A DNA stretch of 64,000 nucleotides from Novosphingobium sp. B1 (GCF_900176395.1 NZ_FWXL01000002.1:310001-374000); one strand, 5' to 3'; positions 1 to 10,881 are shown, counted from the first letter of the stretch. The notes: generated by a model not told the origin, from the letters alone. Translations and numbers: made by a program.

Positions 1-48
1 CGCCAGCAGCGGGCCAAGAATTGCTCGATCAAATCGTGCCACGCGCAT
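1..48 (-). CDS. N-terminal fragment of an unknown protein, cut by the window edge
   Basis: Reading leftward from an ATG at 48, the frame is open to the edge and gives 16 residues, MRVARFDRAILGPLLA. A good ribosome binding site (GGAGAGA, about 6 nt upstream) precedes the ATG. A rho-independent terminator separates it from the TonB receptor gene upstream, so it probably has its own promoter. Too little is visible to name a function. Confidence 0.5.
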   Translation of the reverse strand, partial: MRVARFDRAILGPLLA

Positions 49-132
49 GCTCTCTCCTGCCACTGTTTACCGGGCGCAATTCGGCAGCCGGGCCTGCTCT
101 TGCAGTACGATCCGGCCGCCAGTCCTACCAAG

Positions 133-163
133 AAAAAAGGCCGGGCGATCATCCCGCCCGGCC
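133..163 (-). terminator. Rho-independent terminator of the TonB receptor gene
   Basis: A 9-bp perfect stem (GGCCGGGCG paired with CGCCCGGCC, 139-163) with a 7-nt loop is followed on the minus strand by a run of six T (133-138). It begins 9 bp after the stop codon of the receptor gene. Confidence 0.9.
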
Positions 164-171
164 ATCCGTGA

Positions 172-2427
172 TCAGAAGTTCAGGCTGGCCCGAACCCCGC
201 CGTAGCGGCGGAAATCACGAGGGAGAATTGTTGCCGTGGCGATGTTGCTGCCGCCGCCCCAGACGCCCGAGTTGTTGATCAGGGTGGGGTAGTACTGCAC
301 GTCGAACAGGTTGTTGACGAATGCCGCCACTTCCCACTTGCGGCTCTCGTCACGCGCGCCGACCGAAAGGTTCACGATCGTGAATTCCTTCTGGAAGGTC
401 TGCGGATCGCGGGCCACGTAGAACACGCTGCCGGTGTACTGCACGTTCGCCTGGATCAGGCCGCGGATGTTCTCGGTCAGCGAAGGCGTCACTTCGCCGG
501 TCACGTTGAACTTCAGCTTCGGTGCCTGGACGGCGCGCTCGCCGGTCAGGTTCTGGAAGGCCGGGGACTTCGTGCGGTCGCAACCCTGTGCTGCCGACTG
601 GTTCGGGAAGCAGGGCGACGAAGGGAAGCTGATGTACTTGGTATCGAGGATCGCGATCGACGAATTCAGGTTGAACACGTCGCTCGGCCGGAAGCCCGCA
701 TCGATTTCCACGCCCTTCGTGCCCAGCTTGCCGACGTTGGTCAGACGGAAGTTGGTGGTCAGGTCGGGCAGCACTTCCACAGCCTGCGCCTGCAGGTTCT
801 TGTAGGTCGTGTCGAAGTAGGTGACGTTGAAGGTCAGCTTGCGATCGAAGAGCTGGGTGCGCAGGCCGAATTCGATGTCGCGCGAGGTTTCGGGCTTGAT
901 CGGGCCGGCATTGGCGCGGTTCGCGTTGAAACCGGTGGTGAGGTCATAGGTCTGACCCTTGTAACCGGTCGAATAGGTCACGAATGCGTTGACCGTCGGC
1001 GTGAATTCATAGCGCAGGCTGGCGCGATAGGTCGCCGCGGTGTCCGTGGCATTGCCGGCGAACTGCGCGTTGCCGTTCTGGATATCCTTGAAGGTGTAGC
1101 CGATCCGCTCGTTCTGGATGCGCGCACCACCGGTCAGGGTCGCCTGCGGCATGAACTGCCAGTCACCCTGCACGAAGGCCGCGATCTGGCTCGACTTCGA
1201 TGTGGCGAACCAGTTGGCCAGCGAGAATGCCGGGCCGCGATAGAACGGTCGCTCGAAGTCGACATTCGCGTAATAGGCGCCGACCGTGTAGCGGAAGGGC
1301 TTCGAACCGTCTGAAAGGAGACGCAGTTCCTGGGTGAACAGGTTCGAACGGAACGTGCCCGTCTGGATGTTGTTTTCCGAAGCGAGGCTCGACGATGTTT
1401 CGTCGGAGTCGAAGTAGTCGTTCAGCTCGAAGCTGTCGTACGACGTGATCGACACCAGGGTGTGGTCACCCAGCGTGAATTCGCCGCGCAGGTTGCCGCC
1501 GCCACCTTCATAATCGGTGCGCGCGTTGTAGTTGTTGCTGACGTTGGTATTTTCCGGCCCCGGCGTGACGCCCGGCATCACCACCGTTGCAGACTGGCCG
1601 GTGCCACGGAAACGCAGGCCCGGAGTCATGCGGATGTAGGGGCGGCCGACCGTCGTGTTGCCCGTCATGTAATTGAGCGACAGCGTCAGGCTGGCATCAG
1701 CCGACGGTTCCCAACGCAGCTTGGTGCGCACGCTGCCGGATTCCCGACCGTTGACCTTCTTGCCGTTGAAAAGGTTGCGCGTATTGCCGTCCCACTGCGA
1801 ATAGGCACCCGAAACGACGAAGCCGAGCGTATCGCTGATCGGGCCCGAAACGCTGAAATTCGCGCCATATTCGCTGTCGGTGGTTCCCGTTGCGTTGACG
1901 CGGATCTTCAGTTCGTCGGTCGGGTTGCGGGTGATCAGGTTGATCAGGCCGGCCGAGGCGGCCTTGCCATAAAGCGTCGACTGCGGACCGCGCAGCACTT
2001 CGATGCGCTCGATATCAGGCAGGTCGCTGAACGCGCGAGCCTGGAAGGCCAGGGGAACTTCGTCGACCAGAACCGCAACGCTCGGCTCGACGCCGATACC
2101 GAAGGCGAACGTGCCCACGCCGCGCAGCGAGACGTTGGCGTTGACGGGGTGTTCGGCCGGACGAATGGTCAGCGAGGGCGAAATTTTGCCGAGGTCGCCA
2201 AAATCACGGACGCCTGCAGCGGCAAGCTGGGTCGGGCCGACGACAGACACGGCCAGCGGCACGTTCTGCACGTTTTCCGCGCGCTTCTGGGCGGTGACAA
2301 TGATCTCGCCCGTGTCTGCCGGAGCAGCAGCTTCATCGGCAGCGGTCTGGGCACATGCCGCCTGGGCTCCAAAGGCGATGGCCATGGCCATGGCGCTGAC
2401 ACCCAACGAATTACGGAAGCACTTCAT
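172..2427 (-). CDS. TonB-dependent outer-membrane receptor
   Basis: A 751-residue receptor that would take up a substrate across the outer membrane using TonB energy. The start is the ATG at 2427, chosen because a strong GGAGGAGGGG site lies just upstream and a cleavable signal peptide ending ...AQAACAQ follows; in-frame upstream codons lack both. After the signal come a TonB-box-like stretch (GEIIVTAQKRAENVQNVP), a plug domain with the family's LRGPQSTLYGK motif, and a 22-strand-type barrel ending in phenylalanine (ASLNF). The plug and overall length match the sphingomonad receptor family usually linked to carbohydrates, aromatics or other hydrophobic compounds; the ligand cannot be read from sequence. 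A promoter overlapping a half copy of the operator found before manD suggests it belongs to the hexuronide regulon (inference). Confidence 0.92.
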   Translation of the reverse strand: MKCFRNSLGVSAMAMAIAFGAQAACAQTAADEAAAPADTGEIIVTAQKRAENVQNVPLAVSVVGPTQLAAAGVRDFGDLGKISPSLTIRPAEHPVNANVSLRGVGTFAFGIGVEPSVAVLVDEVPLAFQARAFSDLPDIERIEVLRGPQSTLYGKAASAGLINLITRNPTDELKIRVNATGTTDSEYGANFSVSGPISDTLGFVVSGAYSQWDGNTRNLFNGKKVNGRESGSVRTKLRWEPSADASLTLSLNYMTGNTTVGRPYIRMTPGLRFRGTGQSATVVMPGVTPGPENTNVSNNYNARTDYEGGGGNLRGEFTLGDHTLVSITSYDSFELNDYFDSDETSSSLASENNIQTGTFRSNLFTQELRLLSDGSKPFRYTVGAYYANVDFERPFYRGPAFSLANWFATSKSSQIAAFVQGDWQFMPQATLTGGARIQNERIGYTFKDIQNGNAQFAGNATDTAATYRASLRYEFTPTVNAFVTYSTGYKGQTYDLTTGFNANRANAGPIKPETSRDIEFGLRTQLFDRKLTFNVTYFDTTYKNLQAQAVEVLPDLTTNFRLTNVGKLGTKGVEIDAGFRPSDVFNLNSSIAILDTKYISFPSSPCFPNQSAAQGCDRTKSPAFQNLTGERAVQAPKLKFNVTGEVTPSLTENIRGLIQANVQYTGSVFYVARDPQTFQKEFTIVNLSVGARDESRKWEVAAFVNNLFDVQYYPTLINNSGVWGGGSNIATATILPRDFRRYGGVRASLNF

Positions 2428-2474
2428 GAAATCCCCTCCTCCTCGGCGGCCTGTTAGCCACCACATACGAGGGT

Positions 2475-2503
2475 CTATTACCAAATGGCCTAGCCAGATG
2501 CAA
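2475..2503 (-). promoter_or_regulatory. Sigma-70-type promoter of the TonB receptor gene, overlapping a half operator
   Basis: On the minus strand TTGCAT (2498-2503) and TAATAG (2475-2480) are exactly 17 bp apart, about 50 bp before the start codon. The -10 lies inside TGGTAATAGAC (2473-2483), whose first eight bases are identical to the perfect palindrome TGGTAATACCA at 6599. A repressor bound there would occlude the -10 element. Confidence 0.6.
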
Positions 2504-2663
2504 GACTGGTTTTACAGATATCCATGCCTATTGGTCAGATGCCTGCATGAAACGGCCAAACTGCCGAATATGCTGGAAATTCTAACTACGAACGATTTCA
2601 CATCGGCAGCCAGCGCGCGAGACAGCGCCGAGCATTGGTCATACCAGAAGGTGTCGGAATTTA

Positions 2664-4142
<1,479 letters not shown>

Positions 4143-4179
4143 TTCCGTTACTCCCACAATCTTTTCCGGCGCAATCGCG

Positions 4180-5721
4180 TCAGGCGTTAGCCTTGAACCA
4201 GAACGCCAGCTTATCCGCCACCTCGGGTGCCGCCGTCAGGCCAAGCTTGCTGCGCCGCCACAGCACGTCCTCGGCACTGCGCGCCCACTCCCAGGTTTGC
4301 AGATAGCGCACCTCCGCCTCGGTCAGGCCATTGCCGAAATCACTGCCGAGGTCCTGCCAGCCTTGTGCATTGCCAAGGATCATGGCGATGCGCGTGCCAT
4401 AGGCGTGCGCCATCCGCTCCATGGTCGCGGCCGGAACGAACGGCCAGCGCTCGCGTGCCTGTGCCAGAAATGCCGCAAAGCCCCCGGCCCCCAGATCGCC
4501 ACCGGGAAGCGGCGCCGAATCGGTCCAGGCGCCGCTCGCGCCGGCCATCCACGGCTTGAGATCGTCGAGTGCATGCTCGGCAAGGCGCCGGTACGTCGTC
4601 AGCTTGCCGCCGAACACGCTCAACACCTGCGGGCCTTCCGACCGCCCGAGCTTGAGCACATAGTCACGCGTCACTGCCTTGGCGTCCTCCTGCCCGTCAT
4701 CGAACAGCGGGCGCACGCCCGAATAGGTCCAGACCACATCGCCGGGCGTTATCTGCCGCTCGAAATAGCTGTTGGAGGCGGCACAGAGATACTCGATCTC
4801 CTCGGCACTGATCTTGGGCCGCGCGCGCTCCTGTTCGTCCACGGCAACATCGGTCGTGCCCACCAGGGTGAACTGGCCTTCGTAGGGAATGGTGAAGACG
4901 ATGCGGCCGTCTTCCTGCTGCAGGATGAAGGCATGGTCGCCCGGGTAGATCTGCGGCACCACGATATGGCTGCCCTTGACCAGCTTGATCGCGCCATCGC
5001 GCTTTGCCCCGGCGAGCGAGCCCAGCATGCTAGCCACCCATGGCCCGGCAGCATTGACGATCGTGCGCGCGCGCACCGTGCAGGGCGCAGCTATGGCGGG
5101 AGCGGGTGCGTGGACATTGGGCTCGAGCGTCACCGCCCAGGCGTCGCCCTGCTGCTCCGCCCCGGTCACCGCTGTGCCGGTCAGGATCGTTGCGCCACGC
5201 TGTGCCGCATCGATGGCATTGAGGACGACAAGGCGGGCATCATCGACCCAGGCGTCGGAATAGACGAATCCCTTGGCAAGGCCGGGCTTTAGTCCCTTCC
5301 CCCAGCGCGGGTCGCGCAGGTTCACGCCGTGCGATTTGGGCAGGCTGTGCCGTCCGGCGATATGATCGTAGAGGAACAGGCCGATCCGGATCATCCACCC
5401 CGGACGCCCGCCCTTGGGTTGCGGCAGCACGAAGCGCAGTGGCCAACTGATCTGCGGCGCTATCCGGATCAGCCGCTCGCGCTCCTGCAGCGATTCCCGC
5501 ACAAGGCGGAACTCGTAGTATTCGAGATAGCGCAGGCCGCCGTGGATCAGCTTGGTGCTGGCCGACGAGGTGTGCGCGGCCAGATCGTCGCGTTCGACCA
5601 GCAGTACGCGCAGGCCCCGGCCCGTCGCATCGCGGGCGATGCCCACGCCATTGATGCCGCCACCGATCACCAGCAGGTCATAGACCTGGCCCGGGTCGAA
5701 CGCGGGGTAGGACACTGTCAT
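4180..5721 (-). CDS. glpD: Aerobic glycerol-3-phosphate dehydrogenase
   Basis: A membrane-associated FAD enzyme oxidising glycerol 3-phosphate to dihydroxyacetone phosphate and passing electrons to quinone. The 513 residues start at the ATG at 5721 (CGGAG upstream) and open directly into the FAD-binding GGGINGVGIARDATGRG motif; KLIHGGLRYLE and the VRPLFDDG region are typical of GlpD, followed by the C-terminal GlpD domain. Upstream in-frame codons would add 27 residues of non-conserved sequence, so were rejected. It precedes glpK by 37 bp and lies 114 bp downstream of the GntR-type regulator on the same strand, which could mean read-through, though that regulator more likely serves the hexuronide genes. 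Confidence 0.95.
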   Translation of the reverse strand: MTVSYPAFDPGQVYDLLVIGGGINGVGIARDATGRGLRVLLVERDDLAAHTSSASTKLIHGGLRYLEYYEFRLVRESLQERERLIRIAPQISWPLRFVLPQPKGGRPGWMIRIGLFLYDHIAGRHSLPKSHGVNLRDPRWGKGLKPGLAKGFVYSDAWVDDARLVVLNAIDAAQRGATILTGTAVTGAEQQGDAWAVTLEPNVHAPAPAIAAPCTVRARTIVNAAGPWVASMLGSLAGAKRDGAIKLVKGSHIVVPQIYPGDHAFILQQEDGRIVFTIPYEGQFTLVGTTDVAVDEQERARPKISAEEIEYLCAASNSYFERQITPGDVVWTYSGVRPLFDDGQEDAKAVTRDYVLKLGRSEGPQVLSVFGGKLTTYRRLAEHALDDLKPWMAGASGAWTDSAPLPGGDLGAGGFAAFLAQARERWPFVPAATMERMAHAYGTRIAMILGNAQGWQDLGSDFGNGLTEAEVRYLQTWEWARSAEDVLWRRSKLGLTAAPEVADKLAFWFKANA

Positions 5722-5835
5722 TGAACTAGCTCCGAATTGCATGCAGCTGGCGCCGGGATTGTGCTTGCGCAGCCTTTTGCACAGACCGGGTCCCTGACCC
5801 AAGCCCTCACTTTTCTTTCGTGAACGCGCCGCCCC

Positions 5836-6588
5836 TTATGCCGTAGCTTTGGCGTATCGTTCGCGTTTGGCTTGAGTGGCTCTTCGTGCTTCGGCGAGGA
5901 GGCGTTCTTCGGTGGCGAAGAGGAGGCCGTCGAGCACGGCGGAGAGGTGGGCGCGCATGGCGGCGCGGGCGGCGTTGGGATCGCGCGCGCGCAGGGCATC
6001 GAGGATGGCGGTATGCTCCTCGACCACCGGCTTGATGTTGGCGTGGCGCGCCTTCTCGTGCAGCAGTGCGGCCTCGGGCGAGGTCCCGCGCAGGTCCCAC
6101 AGCTGCGCCACGGTGTTGTAGACCGCAACGTTGCGGGTGGCGCGGGCGATGGCGAGGTGGAACGCACGGTCGGCGCTCTCGGTGCCGTTGGCGCTGCGGT
6201 TCTCCTCGGCGATCTGCTGGACGAGGTCCTCGATCTCGGCAAGGTCCTCGTCGGTCATCTGCGTGGCTGCCAGCGCCGCCGCCTCGCCCTCGAACAGCAG
6301 CCGCGCCTCGGTCAGCTCGAACGCGGTCACGTTGAAGCCGGGGCGGTCGTTCTCGCCCGGCAGGCGCTTCACATAGGCGCCCGAGCCAACCTTCACCTCG
6401 ACCAGCCCCTGCACTTCCAGCGCAATGATCGCCTCGCGCACCGTCGGCCGGCTGACCTCGTAGCGCAGCGCCAGATCGCGCTCGGCCGGAAGGCGGCTGC
6501 CGACCGGATAGCGCCCGCCAGCCAGTTCATCGAGCAGCGAGCGGGCGAGATCCTGATAGAGCCGGTCGTGGGACTTGCCAGTTGCCAT
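5836..6588 (-). CDS. GntR-family (FadR/FCD) regulator of hexuronate genes, UxuR-like
   Basis: A 250-residue DNA-binding regulator with an N-terminal winged helix (about residues 8-75; LPAERDLALRYEVSRPTVRE is the recognition region) and a C-terminal all-helical FCD ligand domain (about 95-225) with the spaced Asp/His residues that bind metal in that family. It is divergent from the mannonate dehydratase gene across 102 bp holding two TnGTnnnACnA-type sites, the consensus of FadR-subfamily regulators. This makes it the likely repressor of manD-GH79-kdgK, of the GH2 gene and of itself, with a hexuronate or mannonate as inducer. Ligand identity and regulon are inferences. The start ATG at 6588 is well placed at the winged-helix boundary. 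Confidence 0.88.
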   Translation of the reverse strand: MATGKSHDRLYQDLARSLLDELAGGRYPVGSRLPAERDLALRYEVSRPTVREAIIALEVQGLVEVKVGSGAYVKRLPGENDRPGFNVTAFELTEARLLFEGEAAALAATQMTDEDLAEIEDLVQQIAEENRSANGTESADRAFHLAIARATRNVAVYNTVAQLWDLRGTSPEAALLHEKARHANIKPVVEEHTAILDALRARDPNAARAAMRAHLSAVLDGLLFATEERLLAEARRATQAKRERYAKATA

Positions 6589-6598
6589 ATCAACTTTC

Positions 6599-6609
6599 TG
6601 GTAATACCA
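6599..6609. promoter_or_regulatory. GntR-type operator, perfect palindrome
   Basis: TGGTAATACCA is a perfect 11-bp palindrome fitting TnGTnnnACnA, located 10 bp before the start codon of the GntR-family gene, where binding would block its own expression. Confidence 0.75.
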
Positions 6610-6647
6610 ATTCAGGGAACTTGACAGACCGAAACTGGTCCGTCAAT

Positions 6648-6658
6648 CGGTATTACCA
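6648..6658. promoter_or_regulatory. GntR-type operator before manD
   Basis: CGGTATTACCA differs from the palindrome at 6599 only at the first base (in the other orientation the rest is identical). It lies 32 bp before the manD start. A TTGACA hexamer at 6621-6626 is a candidate -35 element between the two operators, but no convincing -10 follows at 17 bp. Confidence 0.7.
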
Positions 6659-6690
6659 CAAGCCGCCTGTCCTTAGCGAGTGCAACTCCC

Positions 6691-7899
6691 ATGAAAATCA
6701 CCGCCGCCCGCGTCATCGTCACCTGCCCGGGCCGCAACTTCGTGACGCTCAGGATCGAAACCGACCAGGGCGTCTACGGCATCGGCGATGGCACCTTGAA
6801 CGGGCGCGAGCTTTCGGTCGTCGCCTATCTTGAAGAGCACGTCATCCCCTGCCTCATCGGCATGGACCCGCGCCGCATCGAGGACATCTGGCAGTATCTC
6901 TATCGCGGCGCCTACTGGCGCCGGGGCCCGGTCACCATGCGCGCGATCGCCGCGGTCGACATGGCGCTGTGGGACATCAAGGGCAAGATGGCCGGCATGC
7001 CGGTCTACCAGTTGCTCGGCGGCCGCAGCCGTGACGGCGTGATGGTCTATGGCCATGCCAATGGCTCGGACATTGCCGAGACGGTGGAGGCCGTCGGCCA
7101 CTACATCGACATGGGCTACAAGGCGATCCGCGCCCAGACCGGCGTGCCCGGCATCAAGGATGCCTATGGCGTGGGCCGCGGCAAGCTCTACTACGAACCG
7201 GCCGATGCCGCGCTGCCCTCGGTCACCGGCTGGGATACGAGGCTGGCGCTGAACTATGTGCCGAAGATGTTCGAGGAGCTGCGCAAGACCTACGGCTTCG
7301 ACCATCACCTGCTGCACGATGGCCACCACCGCTACACCCCGCAGGAAGCGGCCAACCTCGGCAAGATGCTCGAGCCCTACCAGCTGTTCTGGCTGGAGGA
7401 CTGCACGCCGTCAGAGAACCAGGAAGCCTTCAAGGTCGTGCGCCAGCACACAGTGACCCCGCTGGCCGTGGGCGAGATCTTCAACACCATCTGGGATGCC
7501 AAGGATCTCATCCAGAACCAGCTGATCGACTACATCCGCGCGACCGTCGTAGGCGCCGGCGGCCTTACCCACCTGCGCCGCATCGCCGACCTTGCCAGCC
7601 TCTACCAGATCCGCACCGGCTGCCACGGCGCCACCGACCTCTCGCCCGTCACCATGGGCTGTGCGCTCCACTTCGATACCTGGGTCCCCAACTTCGGCAT
7701 CCAGGAATACATGCGCCACACCCCCGAAACCGACGAGGTCTTCCCCCACGACTACCACTTCGAAAAGGGCGAACTCTTCATCGGCGACACCCCAGGACAC
7801 GGCGTCGACATCGACGAAAAGCTCGCCGCCAAATACCCTTACAAACCCGCATACCTCCCAGTCGCAAGACTCCAGGATGGAACCATGTGGAACTGGTGA
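6691..7899 (+). CDS. manD: D-mannonate dehydratase, enolase superfamily
   Basis: Converts D-mannonate to 2-keto-3-deoxy-D-gluconate, the third step of glucuronate breakdown. The 402-residue sequence agrees closely, by my recollection, with the structurally characterised Novosphingobium aromaticivorans ManD. The three metal ligands of the superfamily are visible: Asp210 (LLHDGHHRY), Glu236 (WLEDC) and Glu262 (AVGEIFN), with His212 next to the first, and Arg147/Tyr159 in the N-terminal half of the barrel; the C-terminal [14 protein letters not shown] tail is also characteristic. It is the first gene of an operon with GH79 hydrolase (27 bp downstream) and a sugar kinase, and is divergent from a GntR regulator with operators between. 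Uronate isomerase and fructuronate reductase, which would supply mannonate, are not in the window. Confidence 0.96.
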   Translation: MKITAARVIVTCPGRNFVTLRIETDQGVYGIGDGTLNGRELSVVAYLEEHVIPCLIGMDPRRIEDIWQYLYRGAYWRRGPVTMRAIAAVDMALWDIKGKMAGMPVYQLLGGRSRDGVMVYGHANGSDIAETVEAVGHYIDMGYKAIRAQTGVPGIKDAYGVGRGKLYYEPADAALPSVTGWDTRLALNYVPKMFEELRKTYGFDHHLLHDGHHRYTPQEAANLGKMLEPYQLFWLEDCTPSENQEAFKVVRQHTVTPLAVGEIFNTIWDAKDLIQNQLIDYIRATVVGAGGLTHLRRIADLASLYQIRTGCHGATDLSPVTMGCALHFDTWVPNFGIQEYMRHTPETDEVFPHDYHFEKGELFIGDTPGHGVDIDEKLAAKYPYKPAYLPVARLQDGTMWNW

Positions 7900-7926
7900 G
7901 ACAACAACAAAACCGGTGAGGATACG

Positions 7927-9444
7927 ATGAAGAAGGCATTTCTTGCGGCGACCGCACTCGTCGCCCTGACCGGGGCGGCGTCCGTTCCCGCCCCCTCGCT
8001 CCAGCTTGGCAGCCTCGCGAAAGTCGGCACCGTCAGCGATCGTTACCAGTCCTACAACATTGAGATGGTCGAGGTTACCGGCGGCCGCTTCTGGGCGCCC
8101 TATGGCGGCCCGGCCGACGAACGCTATCGCCAACGCCCGCCGATTGACCTCACCGACCCGACGCTTGTCGCACTCGCCAAGGCGCTCGGCCCCAGCCTCG
8201 TGCGCGTCAGCGGCACCTGGGCCAACAACACCTACCTCGAAGCCGAGGGCGAACACCTCTCTGCCCCGCCAACGGGCTTCGTTCAGGTGCTGACGCGCGA
8301 GCAGTGGAAGAACGTGGTCGCCTTCTCGAAGGCGGTCGACGCGCCCATCGTCACCAGCTTTGCCGTCAGCAACGGCACGCGCGATGCCAACGGCACGTGG
8401 ACGCCCGCGCAGGCGCAACGCCTGGTCGATCTGACGCGCACGGCGGGCGGCACGCTCTACGCCGCCGAGTTCTTCAACGAAGCCAACATGCCCAGTGCCG
8501 CGCCGCAGATGCCCAAGGGCTATACCGCCGCCAACTACGGCGCTGAATTCCGCCTGTTCCGCGACTGGGCGCGCAAGGCCGTGCCCGACATGAAGATCCT
8601 CGGCGTCGGCGGTGTGGGTGAGGCAGGTCTGCTCAAGGACGTGCCGGTGCCTGCCGAGATGGGCGCGCATGTCAGCAGCGAAGACATGATGAAGGCCAAC
8701 CCCGGCAGCGTCGATGCTGTATCCTACCACTTCTACGGCAGCGTGTCGCAGCGCTGTGCGGGCCTTGGCATCGGCACCGCCCAGAAGCAGGACGCGCTGA
8801 GCGCCCAGTGGCTCGACATGACCGTGCGCGACTATCGCTATTACGCGGCGCTGCGCGACAGGTTCGAACCCGGAAAGCCGATGTGGAACACCGAAACCGC
8901 GCAGGCCGCGTGCGGTGGCAGCCCATGGGCCTCGACCTTCCTCGATACCTTCCGCTATCTCAACCAGAACGCCGCGCTGGCGCAGCAGGGCCTTCAGGTA
9001 GTCATGCACAACACGCTTGCCGCCAGCGACTATGCCCTGATCGATCGCGATACCATGACCCCGCGCCCCAACTACTGGGCCGCGGTGCTGTGGAAGCGCA
9101 CGATGGGCAGCACCGTGCTGGCCTCGCCCGCCTCACCCTCCCCTGCCCTGCGCCTCTACGCCCAGTGCCTGCCCGGCACGCGCGGCGGCGTAACCGTCAT
9201 GGCGCTGAACACCGGCGAGGCCGCGCAAGGCATCGACCTTGGCGGCAAGGGCACCGGCTGGACGATGACCGGCCAGCCGCTCGACACACGCAGCGTGCTC
9301 ATCAATGGCAAGGCCCCGGCTCTCTCGGCGGACAACAAGCTGACCGGCCTTGATGGCGTCGCCGTCAACGGCAAGGTCACCCTGCCCGGCCACGCCATCG
9401 CCTTCTACGCCATGCCCGGCGCCGCCAACCCGGCCTGCCGCTGA
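7927..9444 (+). CDS. Secreted GH79-type beta-glucuronidase (heparanase fold)
   Basis: A 505-residue glycosidase with a short signal peptide (MKKAFLAATALVALTGAAS) for export. The central part aligns with the heparanase family: the acid/base candidate is Glu185 in EFFNEANMP, the nucleophile candidate Glu323 in MWNTETAQAACGG, and the stretch LAQQGLQVVMHNTLAASDY followed by PNYWAAVLWKRTMGSTVL mirrors the conserved end of the GH79 barrel, then a small C-terminal beta domain. GH79 enzymes remove beta-linked glucuronic acid (or 4-O-methyl-glucuronic acid) from proteoglycans and plant glycans. Placement between manD and a KDG-type kinase supports glucuronide release feeding the same pathway. The next start codon overlaps its stop (ATGA), so the two are translationally coupled. 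Confidence 0.85.
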   Translation: MKKAFLAATALVALTGAASVPAPSLQLGSLAKVGTVSDRYQSYNIEMVEVTGGRFWAPYGGPADERYRQRPPIDLTDPTLVALAKALGPSLVRVSGTWANNTYLEAEGEHLSAPPTGFVQVLTREQWKNVVAFSKAVDAPIVTSFAVSNGTRDANGTWTPAQAQRLVDLTRTAGGTLYAAEFFNEANMPSAAPQMPKGYTAANYGAEFRLFRDWARKAVPDMKILGVGGVGEAGLLKDVPVPAEMGAHVSSEDMMKANPGSVDAVSYHFYGSVSQRCAGLGIGTAQKQDALSAQWLDMTVRDYRYYAALRDRFEPGKPMWNTETAQAACGGSPWASTFLDTFRYLNQNAALAQQGLQVVMHNTLAASDYALIDRDTMTPRPNYWAAVLWKRTMGSTVLASPASPSPALRLYAQCLPGTRGGVTVMALNTGEAAQGIDLGGKGTGWTMTGQPLDTRSVLINGKAPALSADNKLTGLDGVAVNGKVTLPGHAIAFYAMPGAANPACR

Positions 9445-10367
9445 TGCGCGCAGTCCTTGTCGGCGAGGCGATGCTCGAGCTGTCGCAGGAAGGCGGCCTC
9501 TGGCGCCTCGCCTATGGCGGCGACACGTTGAACACCGCGATCCACCTCGCCCGCAGCGGGGTGGACACGGCCTATCTCACCGCGCTCGGCACCGATCCCT
9601 TCAGCGAGGACTTGCGCTCGCGCTGGACGGCGGAAGGCCTTGATACCGCGCTGGTCCTCGCCAACCCCTCCCGCAACCCCGGGCTCTACGCGATCACGTG
9701 CGACGATCTGGGCGAGCGCAGCTTTACCTACTGGCGCGGCGAAAGCGCCGCGCGGGCGCTGTTCGATTGCGCCGGGATCGAGCCCGCGCTGGCCCATGCG
9801 GAGAGCGCAGACCTGCTTGCCTTCTCGCTGATCTCGCTGGCAATCCTGCCGCAAAGCGGGAGGGATGCACTGCTGGCGCTTGCCCGCAAGGTGCGCGCAA
9901 ATGGCGGCACGGTCGCCTTCGACGGCAACTACCGCCCCCGTCTCTGGCCCGATCACGCCACCGCCAGCGCCGCGCGCGATGCCGCGATTGCCGTCGCCAG
10001 CATCGGCCTGCCCACGCTCGAGGACGAGACCATGCTCTCGGGCGAGATCGATGCCGCCGCAGTCGCCGCCCACTGGCAGGGCCTGGGCTGCAGCGAAACC
10101 ATCGTGAAGCTTGGCGCCGAAGGCTGCCGCCTGCCAGACGGCCAGATCATCCCCCCCGCCGAAGTCTTGCGCCCGGTGGACACCAGCGGCGCAGGCGATG
10201 CCTTCAACGCGGGTTACCTCGGCGCGCGGCTGCGTGGCGAAGCACCAGCACAGGCCGCAATCGCGGGCCACGCGCTGGCGGGCTGGACCATCATGCGCCG
10301 GGGCGCGATACCGCCGGGGATTCTCAGAGCGGGTGAACGCGCCCGCCATGATGTGAACGTCAGCTAG
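9444..10367 (+). CDS. kdgK: PfkB-family kinase, probable 2-keto-3-deoxygluconate kinase
   Basis: A 307-residue ribokinase-family protein. The N-terminal GGDTLNTAIHLARSG motif and the C-terminal DTSGAGDAFNAGY signature, with Asp252 as catalytic base, are intact. Length, the TYWRGESAARALF segment and the position downstream of mannonate dehydratase all point to phosphorylation of 2-keto-3-deoxygluconate to KDPG, which would then enter the Entner-Doudoroff pathway by an aldolase encoded elsewhere. The ATG overlaps the stop of the GH79 gene (9442-9446). Substrate is inferred from context. Confidence 0.88.
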   Translation: MRAVLVGEAMLELSQEGGLWRLAYGGDTLNTAIHLARSGVDTAYLTALGTDPFSEDLRSRWTAEGLDTALVLANPSRNPGLYAITCDDLGERSFTYWRGESAARALFDCAGIEPALAHAESADLLAFSLISLAILPQSGRDALLALARKVRANGGTVAFDGNYRPRLWPDHATASAARDAAIAVASIGLPTLEDETMLSGEIDAAAVAAHWQGLGCSETIVKLGAEGCRLPDGQIIPPAEVLRPVDTSGAGDAFNAGYLGARLRGEAPAQAAIAGHALAGWTIMRRGAIPPGILRAGERARHDVNVS

Positions 10368-10446
10368 CCGCCGCTTTTTGCTGAAAGCTGCCTTTCCGGA
10401 CACGACGCCATTGCTGCCGTTGGCTTCCGAAAGCTAAGTAAGGTCA

Positions 10447-10881
10447 ATGGAAATCCCTGACAACCTACTGCCACAGGAAATCCTTTCGCGGGCTACCCTA
10501 CGTGGGAAGGAATATGCTTGGCGATTGGAAGATATTCCGAAGGTGATCGCAGCGGCGAGAAATTGTAATCTCGCCAGTGTCGGAGGCCAGCTTCAATTTC
10601 GGTTCCCGGAAGGAGGCACCTGCGAATGCTACTGGATAGAGGTGGACACCCACCAATGGCTGTCTTCTGATTTGTCTTGGGCGGAGCGAGTTGCACTCAC
10701 TTCAGAAACAGCACTCGCCGAATTTCAGAAACTTCAATCCAAGTGGGACTTCATTTCAGAAGGTCGCTCGGCCTTCGGCGAGCAGTTCGAAAAATGGGAA
10801 GTGGCGGGTGGCGATCCTGCTGAAGCAATGTGCTTCGTCTGGTATGTCGCCACCCAAGCTGAAGTGGCGCAATGGAGCTAG
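10447..10881 (+). CDS. Orphan hypothetical protein
   Basis: A 144-residue acidic soluble protein with no signal peptide or membrane segment and no motif I recognise; it is rich in Trp and aromatic residues (WLSSDLSWAERV, KWDFISEG) and begins MEIPDNLLPQEIL. The DNA is visibly richer in A and T than its neighbours, with codons such as AAT, TTT and GAA where they use GC-rich synonyms, which suggests recent acquisition. The start has only a weak AAGG-like site. It stands alone between the kdgK operon and the convergent GH2-transporter operon. Size and composition resemble immunity-type or phage-associated small proteins, but nothing proves this. Confidence 0.65.
   Translation: MEIPDNLLPQEILSRATLRGKEYAWRLEDIPKVIAAARNCNLASVGGQLQFRFPEGGTCECYWIEVDTHQWLSSDLSWAERVALTSETALAEFQKLQSKWDFISEGRSAFGEQFEKWEVAGGDPAEAMCFVWYVATQAEVAQWS

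Noticed and set aside
1462..2457. Long open frame opposite the first TonB receptor gene
   Set aside because: It runs antisense to a clear receptor gene, has an Arg/His/Gly-rich low-complexity translation and no domain; it is a by-product of high GC third positions.
5722..5835. GlpR-type operator before glpD
   Set aside because: Only loose T-rich and TCAC/GTGA similarity; no convincing repeat could be defined.
7411..9009. 532-residue open frame opposite manD and the GH79 gene
   Set aside because: Spans two well-supported genes on the other strand and shows no family features.
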